From contig LIAZ01000076.1 of the NCBI GenBank assembly GCA_001438985.1, forward strand, positions 1-5,894: DNA of 5,894 bases, read 5' to 3'. The notes beneath the pieces are model-generated. The model saw only the letters and a program-made list of their open reading frames with translations. It had not been told where the DNA came from and did no database searches. Below, piece by piece: positions 1-5,771 of this stretch. Positions within the stretch are counted from its first letter, which is position 1. Each line of letters begins with the position of its first letter. The DNA is from Acidimicrobium sp. BACL17 MAG-120823-bin42 (GTDB lineage: Bacteria; Actinomycetota; Acidimicrobiia; Acidimicrobiales; Ilumatobacteraceae). Made by a program: the position numbers and the translations under genes.

Positions 1-996
1 TTAGGTTGGGAAGTCGATTCGATCGATTGCAATCAGATTGGCTCGGGCATCGGTGTGTCCAGTGCGCTCTATCGATGCACACTTTCTGGTCCGAAATGTC
101 CGTCGTCGGTCATTGTCAAACTGCCGGCCCTTGATGAAGCGGCGGTGTTCACAAGCACCATGCTCCGCATGTATATCCGTGAAGCAAATTTTTTCAAGGA
201 TCTCATTAATCAGATGCCAATCAATGTTCCAGTTGGCTTTCTTTCGGAAGTTGATGAGGAAACAAGCAAGTTTGTTGTAGTGATGGAAGACCTCGGCGGT
301 CTGCGGATCATTGATCAAAACCTAGGCATGACGATCGAAGATGCACGCAAGTCAATTGATGCGGTAGCGCGCATGCATGCAAAGTGGTGGGGTGAAGGTG
401 ATGCTCTTGCGGAGGCTGGCGTAACGGTCAGTCTTGGTGATCCGATTTACCCCGCAGTGTTGCCGTTTGTGTTTGGTGAGGGCTGGGACAAGTTGATGGC
501 AGAGATGACGTTGCCGCCAGCAATACTTGAAATCGGACCGCATTTCAGTGAAGCAATTCCTAAATTGCTGAGCAGCATGGTGGTGGGGCCAAACACGTTG
601 TGTCATGGCGACTATCGCGCAGACAACTTGTTGTTTAATGAAAACAACGAACCAGTCGCCATTGATTTTCAATTGCTAGGCACTGGTACAGGCGCATATG
701 ACATTGCATATTTCGTCACGCAAAGCCTCACTCCGGAAGTTGCAAGCAAGCACGAGCGCGATTTGTTTGATCAATGGGTTACCGCGCTTGTTGCGCATGG
801 TGCACCTGCTGCGCTTGTGGATCGTGACGCGCTATGGATGCACTACCGCACAGCCGCGTTGTTTTGCCTTGCGTATCCGGTCGTTGCAAGCAGGGGAATG
901 GACTTATCAGACCCCCGCCAGCGCACGCTGATTGAAGTGATGACGAACAGGTTTGATCGCGCTGTGCGCGAGTTGAACCTTGCCGAGTTGCTGTAA
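1..996 (+). CDS. APH/EcKinase-like phosphotransferase, 5' end missing
   Basis: The reading frame is open from the first base, so the true start lies before the window; 331 residues are visible (numbered from base 1). The fold is that of the aminoglycoside-phosphotransferase/ecdysteroid-kinase superfamily, cytosolic ATP-dependent kinases of small hydroxylated molecules. Visible in order: a Gly-rich loop IGSGIGVSSALYR (about residues 13-25), the ATP-binding Lys in SVIVKLP (K40), the helix-C Glu in YIREANFF (E61), a hinge VVVMEDLGG, the catalytic loop CHGDYRADNLLFN (H202, D204, N209) and the metal-binding D222 in AIDFQLLGTGTGAYDIAY. All key kinase residues are therefore present. The DFQ form of the metal motif and the HGDxxxDN loop fit EcKinase-like and ACAD10/11-type kinases better than true antibiotic kinases. 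The substrate is not identifiable. A histidine phosphatase gene follows 29 bases downstream. The hairpin at the stop codon is listed separately. Confidence 0.88.
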   Translation, partial: LGWEVDSIDCNQIGSGIGVSSALYRCTLSGPKCPSSVIVKLPALDEAAVFTSTMLRMYIREANFFKDLINQMPINVPVGFLSEVDEETSKFVVVMEDLGGLRIIDQNLGMTIEDARKSIDAVARMHAKWWGEGDALAEAGVTVSLGDPIYPAVLPFVFGEGWDKLMAEMTLPPAILEIGPHFSEAIPKLLSSMVVGPNTLCHGDYRADNLLFNENNEPVAIDFQLLGTGTGAYDIAYFVTQSLTPEVASKHERDLFDQWVTALVAHGAPAALVDRDALWMHYRTAALFCLAYPVVASRGMDLSDPRQRTLIEVMTNRFDRAVRELNLAELL

Positions 997-1003
997 CTCG
1001 CGC
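966..1003 (+). terminator. Two alternative hairpins over the kinase stop codon
   Basis: GCGCGAGTT at 966-974 is exactly complementary to AACTCGCGC at 995-1003 (9 bp, 20-base loop). A second arm, CGAGTT at 984-989, pairs with AACTCG at 995-1000 (6 bp, 5-base loop). Both use the same 3' arm, so they exclude each other, and the stop codon at 994-996 lies at the arm's edge. No T-run follows, so this is not a classical intrinsic terminator. It could be a weak U-less terminator, an mRNA 3'-end stabiliser, or simply chance reuse of GAGTTG. Confidence 0.35.
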
Positions 1004-1012
1004 TTAGCCATC

Positions 1013-1018
1013 TACATT
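1013..1018 (+). promoter_or_regulatory. Possible -10 box for a leaderless phosphatase transcript
   Basis: TACATT matches the TANNNT form of the -10 element and ends 7 bases before the GTG start at 1026, the spacing expected when transcription begins at the start codon itself. No Shine-Dalgarno sequence is visible before that GTG. The only -35-like element is a poor TTGCTG at 988-993 with a 19-base spacer. Leaderless genes are common in actinobacteria, but this call rests on one hexamer. Confidence 0.28.
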
Positions 1019-1025
1019 CTTAGAC

Positions 1026-1613
1026 GTGGAAATTATCCTGGTTCGTCATGCACTACCTGTGCGCATTGAATTGGAAACCGGAGTTGCAGACCCCGAGTTG
1101 TCGGTAGAAGGTCACGAACAGTCCAAGAAACTGGCCACGTATTTGGCGAGCGAACAGATTCACGCTGTGTATGTAAGTCCGCTTCGGCGTGCGCGCGAAA
1201 CGGCGCAGCCATTGATTGACAAACTCGGTATTCAATACGAAATTTGTGAAGGTGTTGCCGAGTTTGACAGAAACTCGAACGAATACGTTCCCGTCGAGGA
1301 GTTGCGAGCAGCGAATGATCCGCGCTGGCAGAAATTGATGCAGGGCGAGTGGGATGAAACCGCCGATTCACCAGAGGTGTTTCGTGATCGCGTGATTTCC
1401 TCAGTTAACGAACTCATTGAACGACACCCTGGAGAGAAAGTTGCAGTGGTCTGCCATGGTGGCGTGATCAATCAATATCTCGCGTATGTTCTGGGAATTT
1501 CAACGCAGATGGGCTTTTTCTACCCGCAGTACACCTCGATCCATCGTGTTGCCGCATCACGCTCGGGGGCCAAATCAATCGTCAGCATCAACGAGGCTTC
1601 ACACCTTCGCTAA
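1026..1613 (+). CDS. Histidine phosphatase family protein (phosphoglycerate-mutase-like)
   Basis: This 195-residue cytosolic protein is a single-domain histidine phosphatase (branch 1, PGM/SixA/CobC-like), which transfers phosphate through a phospho-histidine. The RHG-type motif at the N-terminus reads LVRHALP (R7, catalytic H8). SPLRRARETAQP (51-62) supplies the phosphate-binding Arg (R55). The likely proton-donor Glu is E79 in VAEFDR, and VVCHGGVINQY holds the second His (H144). It ends in INEASHLR, a usual ending for the family. Length is typical. The GTG at 1026 is the natural start because only six residues precede the catalytic arginine, as in relatives. It lies 29 bases after the kinase and abuts or nearly abuts the oxygenase, so co-transcription is likely. 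Sequence cannot tell a metabolite phosphatase from a mutase; the short chain without the PGM insert favours phosphatase. Confidence 0.9.
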   Translation: MEIILVRHALPVRIELETGVADPELSVEGHEQSKKLATYLASEQIHAVYVSPLRRARETAQPLIDKLGIQYEICEGVAEFDRNSNEYVPVEELRAANDPRWQKLMQGEWDETADSPEVFRDRVISSVNELIERHPGEKVAVVCHGGVINQYLAYVLGISTQMGFFYPQYTSIHRVAASRSGAKSIVSINEASHLR

Positions 1614-2495
1614 ATGCTGGCTGGTTTATTTCTGTGGCAACATTGGGTAATGGCAATTGACATTTCGCAGGTGATTGACCTTGATCGGTATCCCATTCAC
1701 GTAACTGGAGAAGCGCGAAGGCAATTAGTTGCCGATGTGCAAAAAGACGTTCGCTCTGTTGGTTGTGCAGTTATCAAGCAATTTGTAAAACCCAGTGCCA
1801 TTCCCGCACTCGTTGCTGAGGGGGACAGAGTTGCGCACTTGGGTCATCGCAACTTCAATCGCACGAATCCATATTTCACCCAGTTGCCTCCCGATCTTCC
1901 CGACACACACCCTCTGCGGCGTTTCTACGATCGGTCAAACGCGTTTGTTCCAGCCGACAACTTCGGTGACGACAGCATTATCCGTGCAATGTATGAATGG
2001 CCGGCCTTTGCGCCGTTTATTCAAGAAGTTTTAGAAGAGCCATCGTTTTATCGGTATGCAGACGCACTTGCAGACGTAATCATCAACTTGGCCGAAGAAG
2101 GCAATGGCTTCCCGTGGCACTTCGATACCAATAACTACACCGTTACGTTGGCAATTCAGAATGCAGACGATGGTGGCGAGTTTGAATACAGCCCCAATCT
2201 GCGCACTCCAACGGATGAAAACTATGACGGTGTTGGTCGTGTGTTGGATGGTGATCAGACGCTCATCCACTCGTTGCACTTAGAGCCGGGCGATCTGCAG
2301 ATTTTCAAAGGTCGCTACTCGTTGCATCGAGTGACACCACTGAGTGGGCCAACCATGCGTTACGTCGCCATTTTTAGTTTCACTGAAATGGAAGGCATCG
2401 TAGGCAGTCCAGAGCGCACCAAGCAGTTATATGGTCGGGTGCTTCCTATTCACCTAGAGCGCGCGGGCATGCGCGGCGACGCATTGGTGGATTAA
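1614..2495 (+). CDS. Fe(II)/2-oxoglutarate-dependent oxygenase, HalD/BesD-like (probable hydroxylase)
   Basis: The chain is 293 residues from the ATG at 1614, or 281 from the ATG at 1650. The 1650 start (MAIDISQVIDLDRYP) looks more natural because the extra twelve residues are an odd hydrophobic stretch, but 1614 abuts the previous stop (TAAATG), so both are possible. In the short numbering, FPWHFDTNNYTVTL gives the metal ligands H157 and D159. The distal ligand is H226 in YSLHRVTPL, and R237 in MRYVAIF, eleven residues later, is placed to bind 2-oxoglutarate. The sequence around HFDTN, the GGEFEYSPNLR stretch and the PERTKQLYGRVLP tail resemble proteins annotated as HalD/BesD-family amino-acid halogenases. 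Those enzymes have Gly where this protein has D159, so hydroxylation, not chlorination, is predicted. A free amino acid or similar small molecule is the likely substrate, by inference only. It is cytosolic, lies third in the operon, and its stop is directly followed by the next ATG. Confidence 0.85.
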   Translation: MLAGLFLWQHWVMAIDISQVIDLDRYPIHVTGEARRQLVADVQKDVRSVGCAVIKQFVKPSAIPALVAEGDRVAHLGHRNFNRTNPYFTQLPPDLPDTHPLRRFYDRSNAFVPADNFGDDSIIRAMYEWPAFAPFIQEVLEEPSFYRYADALADVIINLAEEGNGFPWHFDTNNYTVTLAIQNADDGGEFEYSPNLRTPTDENYDGVGRVLDGDQTLIHSLHLEPGDLQIFKGRYSLHRVTPLSGPTMRYVAIFSFTEMEGIVGSPERTKQLYGRVLPIHLERAGMRGDALVD

Positions 2496-3722
2496 ATGGG
2501 TCGTCAGTACGTGCGCTCGGTTGCAGTGCTAGTAGCTGTGAGTTCGCTGTTGATTGTGCCCGGTGCGGCTGATGCATCGGCAGGCACAACATGCAAAGTG
2601 GTCGGCCAAACCAAGCAGGTCGTTACCAAGAAGAAGAAAACGCAGTATCTGATTTGTTCACGTTCGGGAAAAAGAAAAACATGGAAGGTGACCTCGGCAG
2701 CAGTCGGCACCAAAGCCACTGTTTTGAAAGCTGGTGGATTGCCATTTATTGATCTTGCGCTGTCAGTAAAGAATTACGCTGCCCAATGCGTGCTTGTGAT
2801 GAAGGGCAATGAGGTGGTCGCCGAATGGAACTTCGGCAGCCATACGCCATCAACAAAAATATTTGTTGCCTCAGTGAGTAAGTCCTTTACAAGTGCACTC
2901 GTTGGAATCGCACAGAAAAAGCGATTGCTTAACATTGACGACAAGGCATCAAAGTTCATTACGGAATGGGCCGGAACAGCAAGTGAGTCGGTGACGATTC
3001 GTCATTTACTGGCAATGACATCCACGCGAAGTGAATTCAACCTTTTCAACTCGGTACAAGACGCCCGCGGACAGGCGATTTCTGATGCGCGTGGTGGTGC
3101 ACGACATGCGAGTTCGCCAGGTCTTGCTTGGGCATATCACAATGCAAGCACGCAAGCACTCGAGCTCGTGCTGTCACGATCAACGGGTGAGTCGGTTTCG
3201 GCATTTGCGCAACGCGAGTTGTTCGCAAAACTTGGAATGACTACAACGATTGAGAAGGATTCAAAAGGCGTCGAGGCTGTGTTTGCTGGATTCATGTCGA
3301 CATGTCGAGATGTCGGCAAACTTGCGCGTCTTTATTTGCAAGATGGCAGGTGGAACGGAGAACAAATCCTTAGTCAGGAGTATGTAGCTGATTCGCTTAC
3401 GCCTCAGATCACGAGTACCTCGGTGAACGCCAGAATGAATGGTTCGTATGGGCTGCAGATTTGGCTCAATAGTGACAAGGGAACCTCGATTACGGTTGGA
3501 CGTCAGGGGTCGCTGTATCCAAACTTGCCCACAGATGCTTTTCTTTTTCAAGGGGCTTGCCGTCAGTTTGGCGTTGGGATTCCCTCACAGGATTTAACCG
3601 TCGTCATGCTCAGGCCTGGTTGCGACACTATTGAGAAAGCATTTATTGATCAGTTGGATTCATCTCCAGCCACCGTTTTTATCAATCAATTGGGCAAAGC
3701 GGTTTCAACGCTTCGCCCGTAG
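2496..3722 (+). CDS. Secreted beta-lactamase-fold serine hydrolase with N-terminal two-cysteine module
   Basis: This 408-residue protein has a signal peptide (hydrophobic residues 7-25, probable cleavage after ASA at 29), so it acts outside the cytoplasm. Residues 33-64 form a short lysine-rich module with C33, Y51, C54, G58-K59 and W63. The rest is the class C beta-lactamase/penicillin-binding/esterase fold (Beta-lactamase family). The SxxK motif is SVSK (S126 nucleophile, K129), and the YxN motif is Y214-H215-N216 in AWAYHNAS. The family stretches TIRHLLAMTS, STGESVSAFAQ and LYLQDGRWNGEQIL are clear. The third motif, normally H/K-x-G, is FQGACRQ (G353), so its basic residue is missing, as in some esterase and NylB-like members. 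Function may be an esterase, amidase or D-amino-acid peptidase; antibiotic resistance is not implied. GGTGG at about 2485-2489 could be its ribosome binding site. The last 18 bases overlap the convergent gene. Confidence 0.9.
   Translation: MGRQYVRSVAVLVAVSSLLIVPGAADASAGTTCKVVGQTKQVVTKKKKTQYLICSRSGKRKTWKVTSAAVGTKATVLKAGGLPFIDLALSVKNYAAQCVLVMKGNEVVAEWNFGSHTPSTKIFVASVSKSFTSALVGIAQKKRLLNIDDKASKFITEWAGTASESVTIRHLLAMTSTRSEFNLFNSVQDARGQAISDARGGARHASSPGLAWAYHNASTQALELVLSRSTGESVSAFAQRELFAKLGMTTTIEKDSKGVEAVFAGFMSTCRDVGKLARLYLQDGRWNGEQILSQEYVADSLTPQITSTSVNARMNGSYGLQIWLNSDKGTSITVGRQGSLYPNLPTDAFLFQGACRQFGVGIPSQDLTVVMLRPGCDTIEKAFIDQLDSSPATVFINQLGKAVSTLRP
3293..3316 (+). repeat. Three tandem 8-base units with a 12-base palindrome, inside the hydrolase gene
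   Basis: CATGTCGA at 3293-3300, CATGTCGA at 3301-3308 and GATGTCGG at 3309-3316 follow one another directly. TCGACATGTCGA at 3297-3308 is a perfect palindrome. The stretch encodes MSTCRDVG, which matches a conserved region of the family, so coding constraint may explain much of it. Because 8 is not a multiple of 3, gain or loss of a unit would break the gene. Confidence 0.6.
3692..3718. terminator. Hairpin in the overlap of two convergent genes
   Basis: GGGCAAAGCG at 3692-3701 pairs with CGCTTCGCCC at 3709-3718: nine of ten positions pair, with one A-C mismatch, around a 7-base loop. It covers the stop codon of the minus-strand gene (3705-3707) and ends two bases before the stop of the hydrolase (3720-3722). 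It is positioned to act on both strands, but neither side has a T-run directly after it, so it would have to work as a U-less terminator or an mRNA end protector. There is no other space for a terminator here. Confidence 0.45.
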
Positions 3723-4400
3723 ACCAAGCACAACACCTACGCCAACCACTACAAATAACAAAAGCACGATAGAAGTATTGTTATCAGAGGGAGCGGACGA
3801 CAGAGCAGGTGCAACAGTATCCGTCGTGTCCTCAGATACTTCAGACATTTCATACCAAGCCATGACACCCGCAACCCCAAGGTCACGGTTGTCAATATCT
3901 TCTACAGCCGTTCCGAACTGTTCTATCTGACCAATCGAAACAGTAAAGCGACCTGCCGCTTTGCCCTTAATCGTGACCTCATAAATACCACGTGAGGCCA
4001 CTCCTTCAAATTGCAGTAAACGAACATAATTTGTTCCCGTATACGGCTCGGCAAATGTAACCCGCTCGGTTGGTTCCAAGGTGCTGATCCTTCCCGTTGG
4101 GTCGCGGACCTCAAGTGTGGGCAACAAATGACTTTTCAGTCGGTTCTCTGGCGCAAGATTGGGAATCAGGATTGATATGTACAGGGGATCATCCTGCTGA
4201 AACTGAACCCTAAATCCGCGCGTGTCTGCGGAGTCTTCTAGCGAGCCATACAGTGCGAAAGAAATTGTGCCATCCACCAGAAGAGGGCCACGTGCTGGTG
4301 TGGTTTGCTCCGACGTCAAGATAATCGGGTCGTGTGCGCGAGCAGCCGAGGCAGGCATCAACGCAAACAACACAACGAGCACGATGCCAACTTTTCTCAT
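3705..4400 (-). CDS. Unrecognised signal-peptide protein with C-terminal membrane anchor
   Basis: I do not recognise a named family. The 231-residue chain has a signal peptide (MRKVGIVLVVLFALMPASAARA), a beta-rich extracellular part of about 185 residues, a low-complexity Ser/Thr/Asp/Pro linker (about 185-208), one membrane helix (SIVLLLFVVVGVGVVLGL, 210-227) and a basic RAKR tail. It is thus a type I membrane protein with the domain outside. Cleavage after A20-R21-A22 would leave H23 as first residue; cleavage after A19 is also possible. The stretch ISFALYGSLEDSADTRGFRVQF followed by DPLYISILIPNL loosely resembles bacterial pre-peptidase C-terminal (PPC) beta-sandwich domains. It follows the sulfotransferase gene by 18 bases on the same strand, with only a weak AGG 10-12 bases before the ATG. 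Its 3' end overlaps the convergent hydrolase gene by 18 bases. There are no cysteines. Confidence 0.82.
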   Translation of the reverse strand: MRKVGIVLVVLFALMPASAARAHDPIILTSEQTTPARGPLLVDGTISFALYGSLEDSADTRGFRVQFQQDDPLYISILIPNLAPENRLKSHLLPTLEVRDPTGRISTLEPTERVTFAEPYTGTNYVRLLQFEGVASRGIYEVTIKGKAAGRFTVSIGQIEQFGTAVEDIDNRDLGVAGVMAWYEMSEVSEDTTDTVAPALSSAPSDNNTSIVLLLFVVVGVGVVLGLRAKR

Positions 4401-4418
4401 ACCGTATTGTGCCTGTTT

Positions 4419-5171
4419 TTACTTGTGTCTGGTCATCATCCGACGGATAGCCCGCTGTAAAAATGATGTTCGATTTTCTGAAAACTGATCTGATGTGTTC
4501 TTAAATATGCCGCGCCATTCGGGAAGATTACTGGTATCGGCAACAATGTGCTTCATGATTCCTGGTATCACCGACTCATGCGTCTCCATTTCTGCTTCAT
4601 AGTCGACAATATGTACTGAGTCCTGTCCGAACTGATTTCGATAAGCGGTGAGCAAAGAGTCATAATCGGCAAGCCACGAGTCGGGTTGAACATATGCAAA
4701 TGAATCTGGGTTGTCGCTCAGTGCGAAACCATCTCGCATAAGGTGCTCTGCCCAGGACCGAAGATATTCATCTCGTTGGCGAAGCGTCACGACAATTGAC
4801 ACCTCGTGCTCGGATAGTAACTCTGCCAGTGCTGATAACTCCGACGGGTTGCGAAGGAACGAAAGCGTCTCGGATGCAATGACAAGCGTTTGGGAGGATC
4901 GTTTGAATTCGGTGAGAGTATGTTGCCGGACGTGGTGTTGCCAAGGCTCGGTGTTCCACTCAGGGATTCGGCGCATGGTTGGATATTGCTTCGAACCATC
5001 GGCGCAAAGCAGTGCAATCTCTCGATTGTTGTGAAACAGGCCCTGGTAGATATTGATGCCGTGTTCGACGGACAGCCGCTGACGGTGGATGCGTAACCAA
5101 TGTTGAAACGAGGTGGTGCCGGTTTTATGGGTGCCAATGTGCAGGATTGCCTTTTTCGGCACGCGGTCCAT
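4419..5171 (-). CDS. Sulfotransferase family protein
   Basis: This 250-residue protein has the P-loop-like start of PAPS-dependent sulfotransferases: ILHIGTHKTGTTSFQ (9-23), where H15-K16-T17-G18-T19-T20-S21 forms the loop that binds the 5'-phosphosulfate. The second hallmark, the 3'-phosphate site with Arg and Ser eight positions apart, is R131...S139 in VVTLRQRDEYLRSW. Between them lies the usual LVIASETLSFLR strand-turn, whose SE may contribute to catalysis. The family transfers sulfate to a hydroxyl or amine of a sugar, lipid or other acceptor; the acceptor cannot be read here. No signal peptide or membrane helix is present, so it is probably cytosolic. The ATG at 5171 places the loop near the N-terminus as in relatives. 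It is probably the first gene of a two-gene unit with the membrane protein downstream. A TAACTT (plus-strand 5180-5185) eight bases before the ATG could be its -10 box. Confidence 0.87.
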   Translation of the reverse strand: MDRVPKKAILHIGTHKTGTTSFQHWLRIHRQRLSVEHGINIYQGLFHNNREIALLCADGSKQYPTMRRIPEWNTEPWQHHVRQHTLTEFKRSSQTLVIASETLSFLRNPSELSALAELLSEHEVSIVVTLRQRDEYLRSWAEHLMRDGFALSDNPDSFAYVQPDSWLADYDSLLTAYRNQFGQDSVHIVDYEAEMETHESVIPGIMKHIVADTSNLPEWRGIFKNTSDQFSENRTSFLQRAIRRMMTRHK

Positions 5172-5179
5172 GGCATAAC

Positions 5180-5185
5180 AAGTTA
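5180..5185 (-). promoter_or_regulatory. Possible -10 box for the sulfotransferase gene
   Basis: On the minus strand this reads TAACTT (TANNNT form) and ends 8 bases before the ATG at 5171, which would give a leaderless or nearly leaderless mRNA. No Shine-Dalgarno sequence is seen before the ATG and no convincing -35 element is visible. This is a weak call. Confidence 0.22.
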
Positions 5186-5228
5186 CTCACATCACGAGTT
5201 AGAAGGTTAGATAAGGTCATAACACACT

Positions 5229-5257
5229 TTTTTCTAGTGCACTTATGGCGCTATGAT
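5229..5257 (+). promoter_or_regulatory. Candidate promoter for tRNA-Ala
   Basis: TATGAT at 5252-5257 matches five of six bases of the -10 consensus. A T-rich TTTTTC at 5229-5234 stands 17 bases upstream as a poor -35. Transcription would start near 5264, giving a leader of about 67 bases before the mature tRNA. An 8-base perfect palindrome, AGTGCACT (5236-5243), lies in the spacer. The next gene on this strand is the tRNA, which supports the direction. Confidence 0.4.
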
Positions 5258-5330
5258 TATTCCGCAAACGCGAAATACAAGAACAATGAGACTTGGTTTC
5301 GTCGTTTGAACCGAGCCATTTCTGGCTTCT

Positions 5331-5403
<73 letters not shown>

Positions 5404-5410
5404 CAACTAT

Positions 5411-5416
5411 GGGGGA
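5411..5416 (+). promoter_or_regulatory. Ribosome binding site of the ABC ATPase
   Basis: GGGGGA ends 10 bases before the ATG at 5427, slightly far but usable. It is the clearest Shine-Dalgarno-like sequence in the window and supports the ATG at 5427, since no other in-frame start lies between it and the tRNA end. Confidence 0.5.
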
Positions 5417-5426
5417 AAATTAATTC

Positions 5427-5771
5427 ATGCTTGACGGTGCAGTGAGTCTTGAACATCTCAATAAACAGTTCGGTGAACGTGCAGTTGTCAATGATGTCAA
5501 CTTAGAGATTCACGCTGGCGAGTTTTTCTCATTGCTTGGCCCTTCGGGTTGTGGCAAGACCACCACATTGCGCATGATCGGCGGCTTTGAGCTTCCCGAC
5601 TCGGGTCGCATCTTGATTGATGGTCGCGACGTTACGCACGATGAGCCAGAGACTCGACCACTGAATACAGTGTTCCAGAGTTATGCATTGTTTCCACACC
5701 TGAACGTGTTTGACAACGTGGCTTTTGGATTGCGCTTTGAAAAACCAGGCTCGGTGTCAAAGAAGTCGTAA
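5427..5771 (+). CDS. ABC transporter ATP-binding protein, PotA-like, N-terminal part (frame broken)
   Basis: The 114-residue frame is the first third of an importer ATPase, which would drive uptake of a solute from the cytoplasmic side of the membrane. Visible are the aromatic A-loop residue F15 in LNKQFGERAV, Walker A GPSGCGKTT (38-46) and the Q-loop VFQSYALFPHLNVFDNVAFGL (Q84). The start MLDGAVSLEHLNKQFGERAV and the DVTHDEPETRPLNTVFQ stretch are of the spermidine/putrescine PotA, iron FbpC and sugar MalK/UgpC class; PotA fits best, but the substrate is not certain. Full-length members have about 350 residues. A TAA at 5769-5771 ends this frame in the helical domain, yet the expected continuation appears immediately in the next frame. 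This is therefore one gene with a frameshift, real or from sequencing. Confidence 0.8.
   Translation: MLDGAVSLEHLNKQFGERAVVNDVNLEIHAGEFFSLLGPSGCGKTTTLRMIGGFELPDSGRILIDGRDVTHDEPETRPLNTVFQSYALFPHLNVFDNVAFGLRFEKPGSVSKKS

Noticed and set aside
55..57. GTG at 55 as start of the phosphotransferase
   Set aside because: The frame is open back to base 1 and the codons before it encode the front of the Gly-rich ATP loop (IGSGIGV), so the gene starts before the window.
1..996. Aminoglycoside resistance gene
   Set aside because: Only the general kinase fold is shared. The DFQ metal motif and the context of housekeeping-like metabolic genes point to a different substrate.
1614..1649. Twelve-residue hydrophobic extension of the oxygenase as a signal or membrane segment
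   Set aside because: It is too short, has no basic start or cleavage site, and the enzyme needs cytosolic cofactors. It is more likely untranslated sequence before the ATG at 1650.
3631..3930. Plus-strand frame across the convergent junction
   Set aside because: It lies out of frame in the hydrolase and antisense to the membrane-protein gene, with Thr-rich sequence that is a by-product of the opposite strand.
4222..4488. Plus-strand frame opposite the signal peptide region and sulfotransferase end
   Set aside because: It is antisense to two well-supported genes and has no ribosome binding site or recognisable domain.
5229..5234. T-run as a minus-strand or plus-strand intrinsic terminator
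   Set aside because: No GC-rich stem precedes it on either strand, and no gene ends there.
5740..5745. The run of five A in the ABC ATPase as site of the frameshift
   Set aside because: It is a common error site, but shifting there gives codons CAG GCT CGG TGT CAA AGA AGT CGT, which look less native than GGC TCG GTG TCA AAG AAG TCG in the original frame. The join near 5769 is preferred, though this is not excluded.
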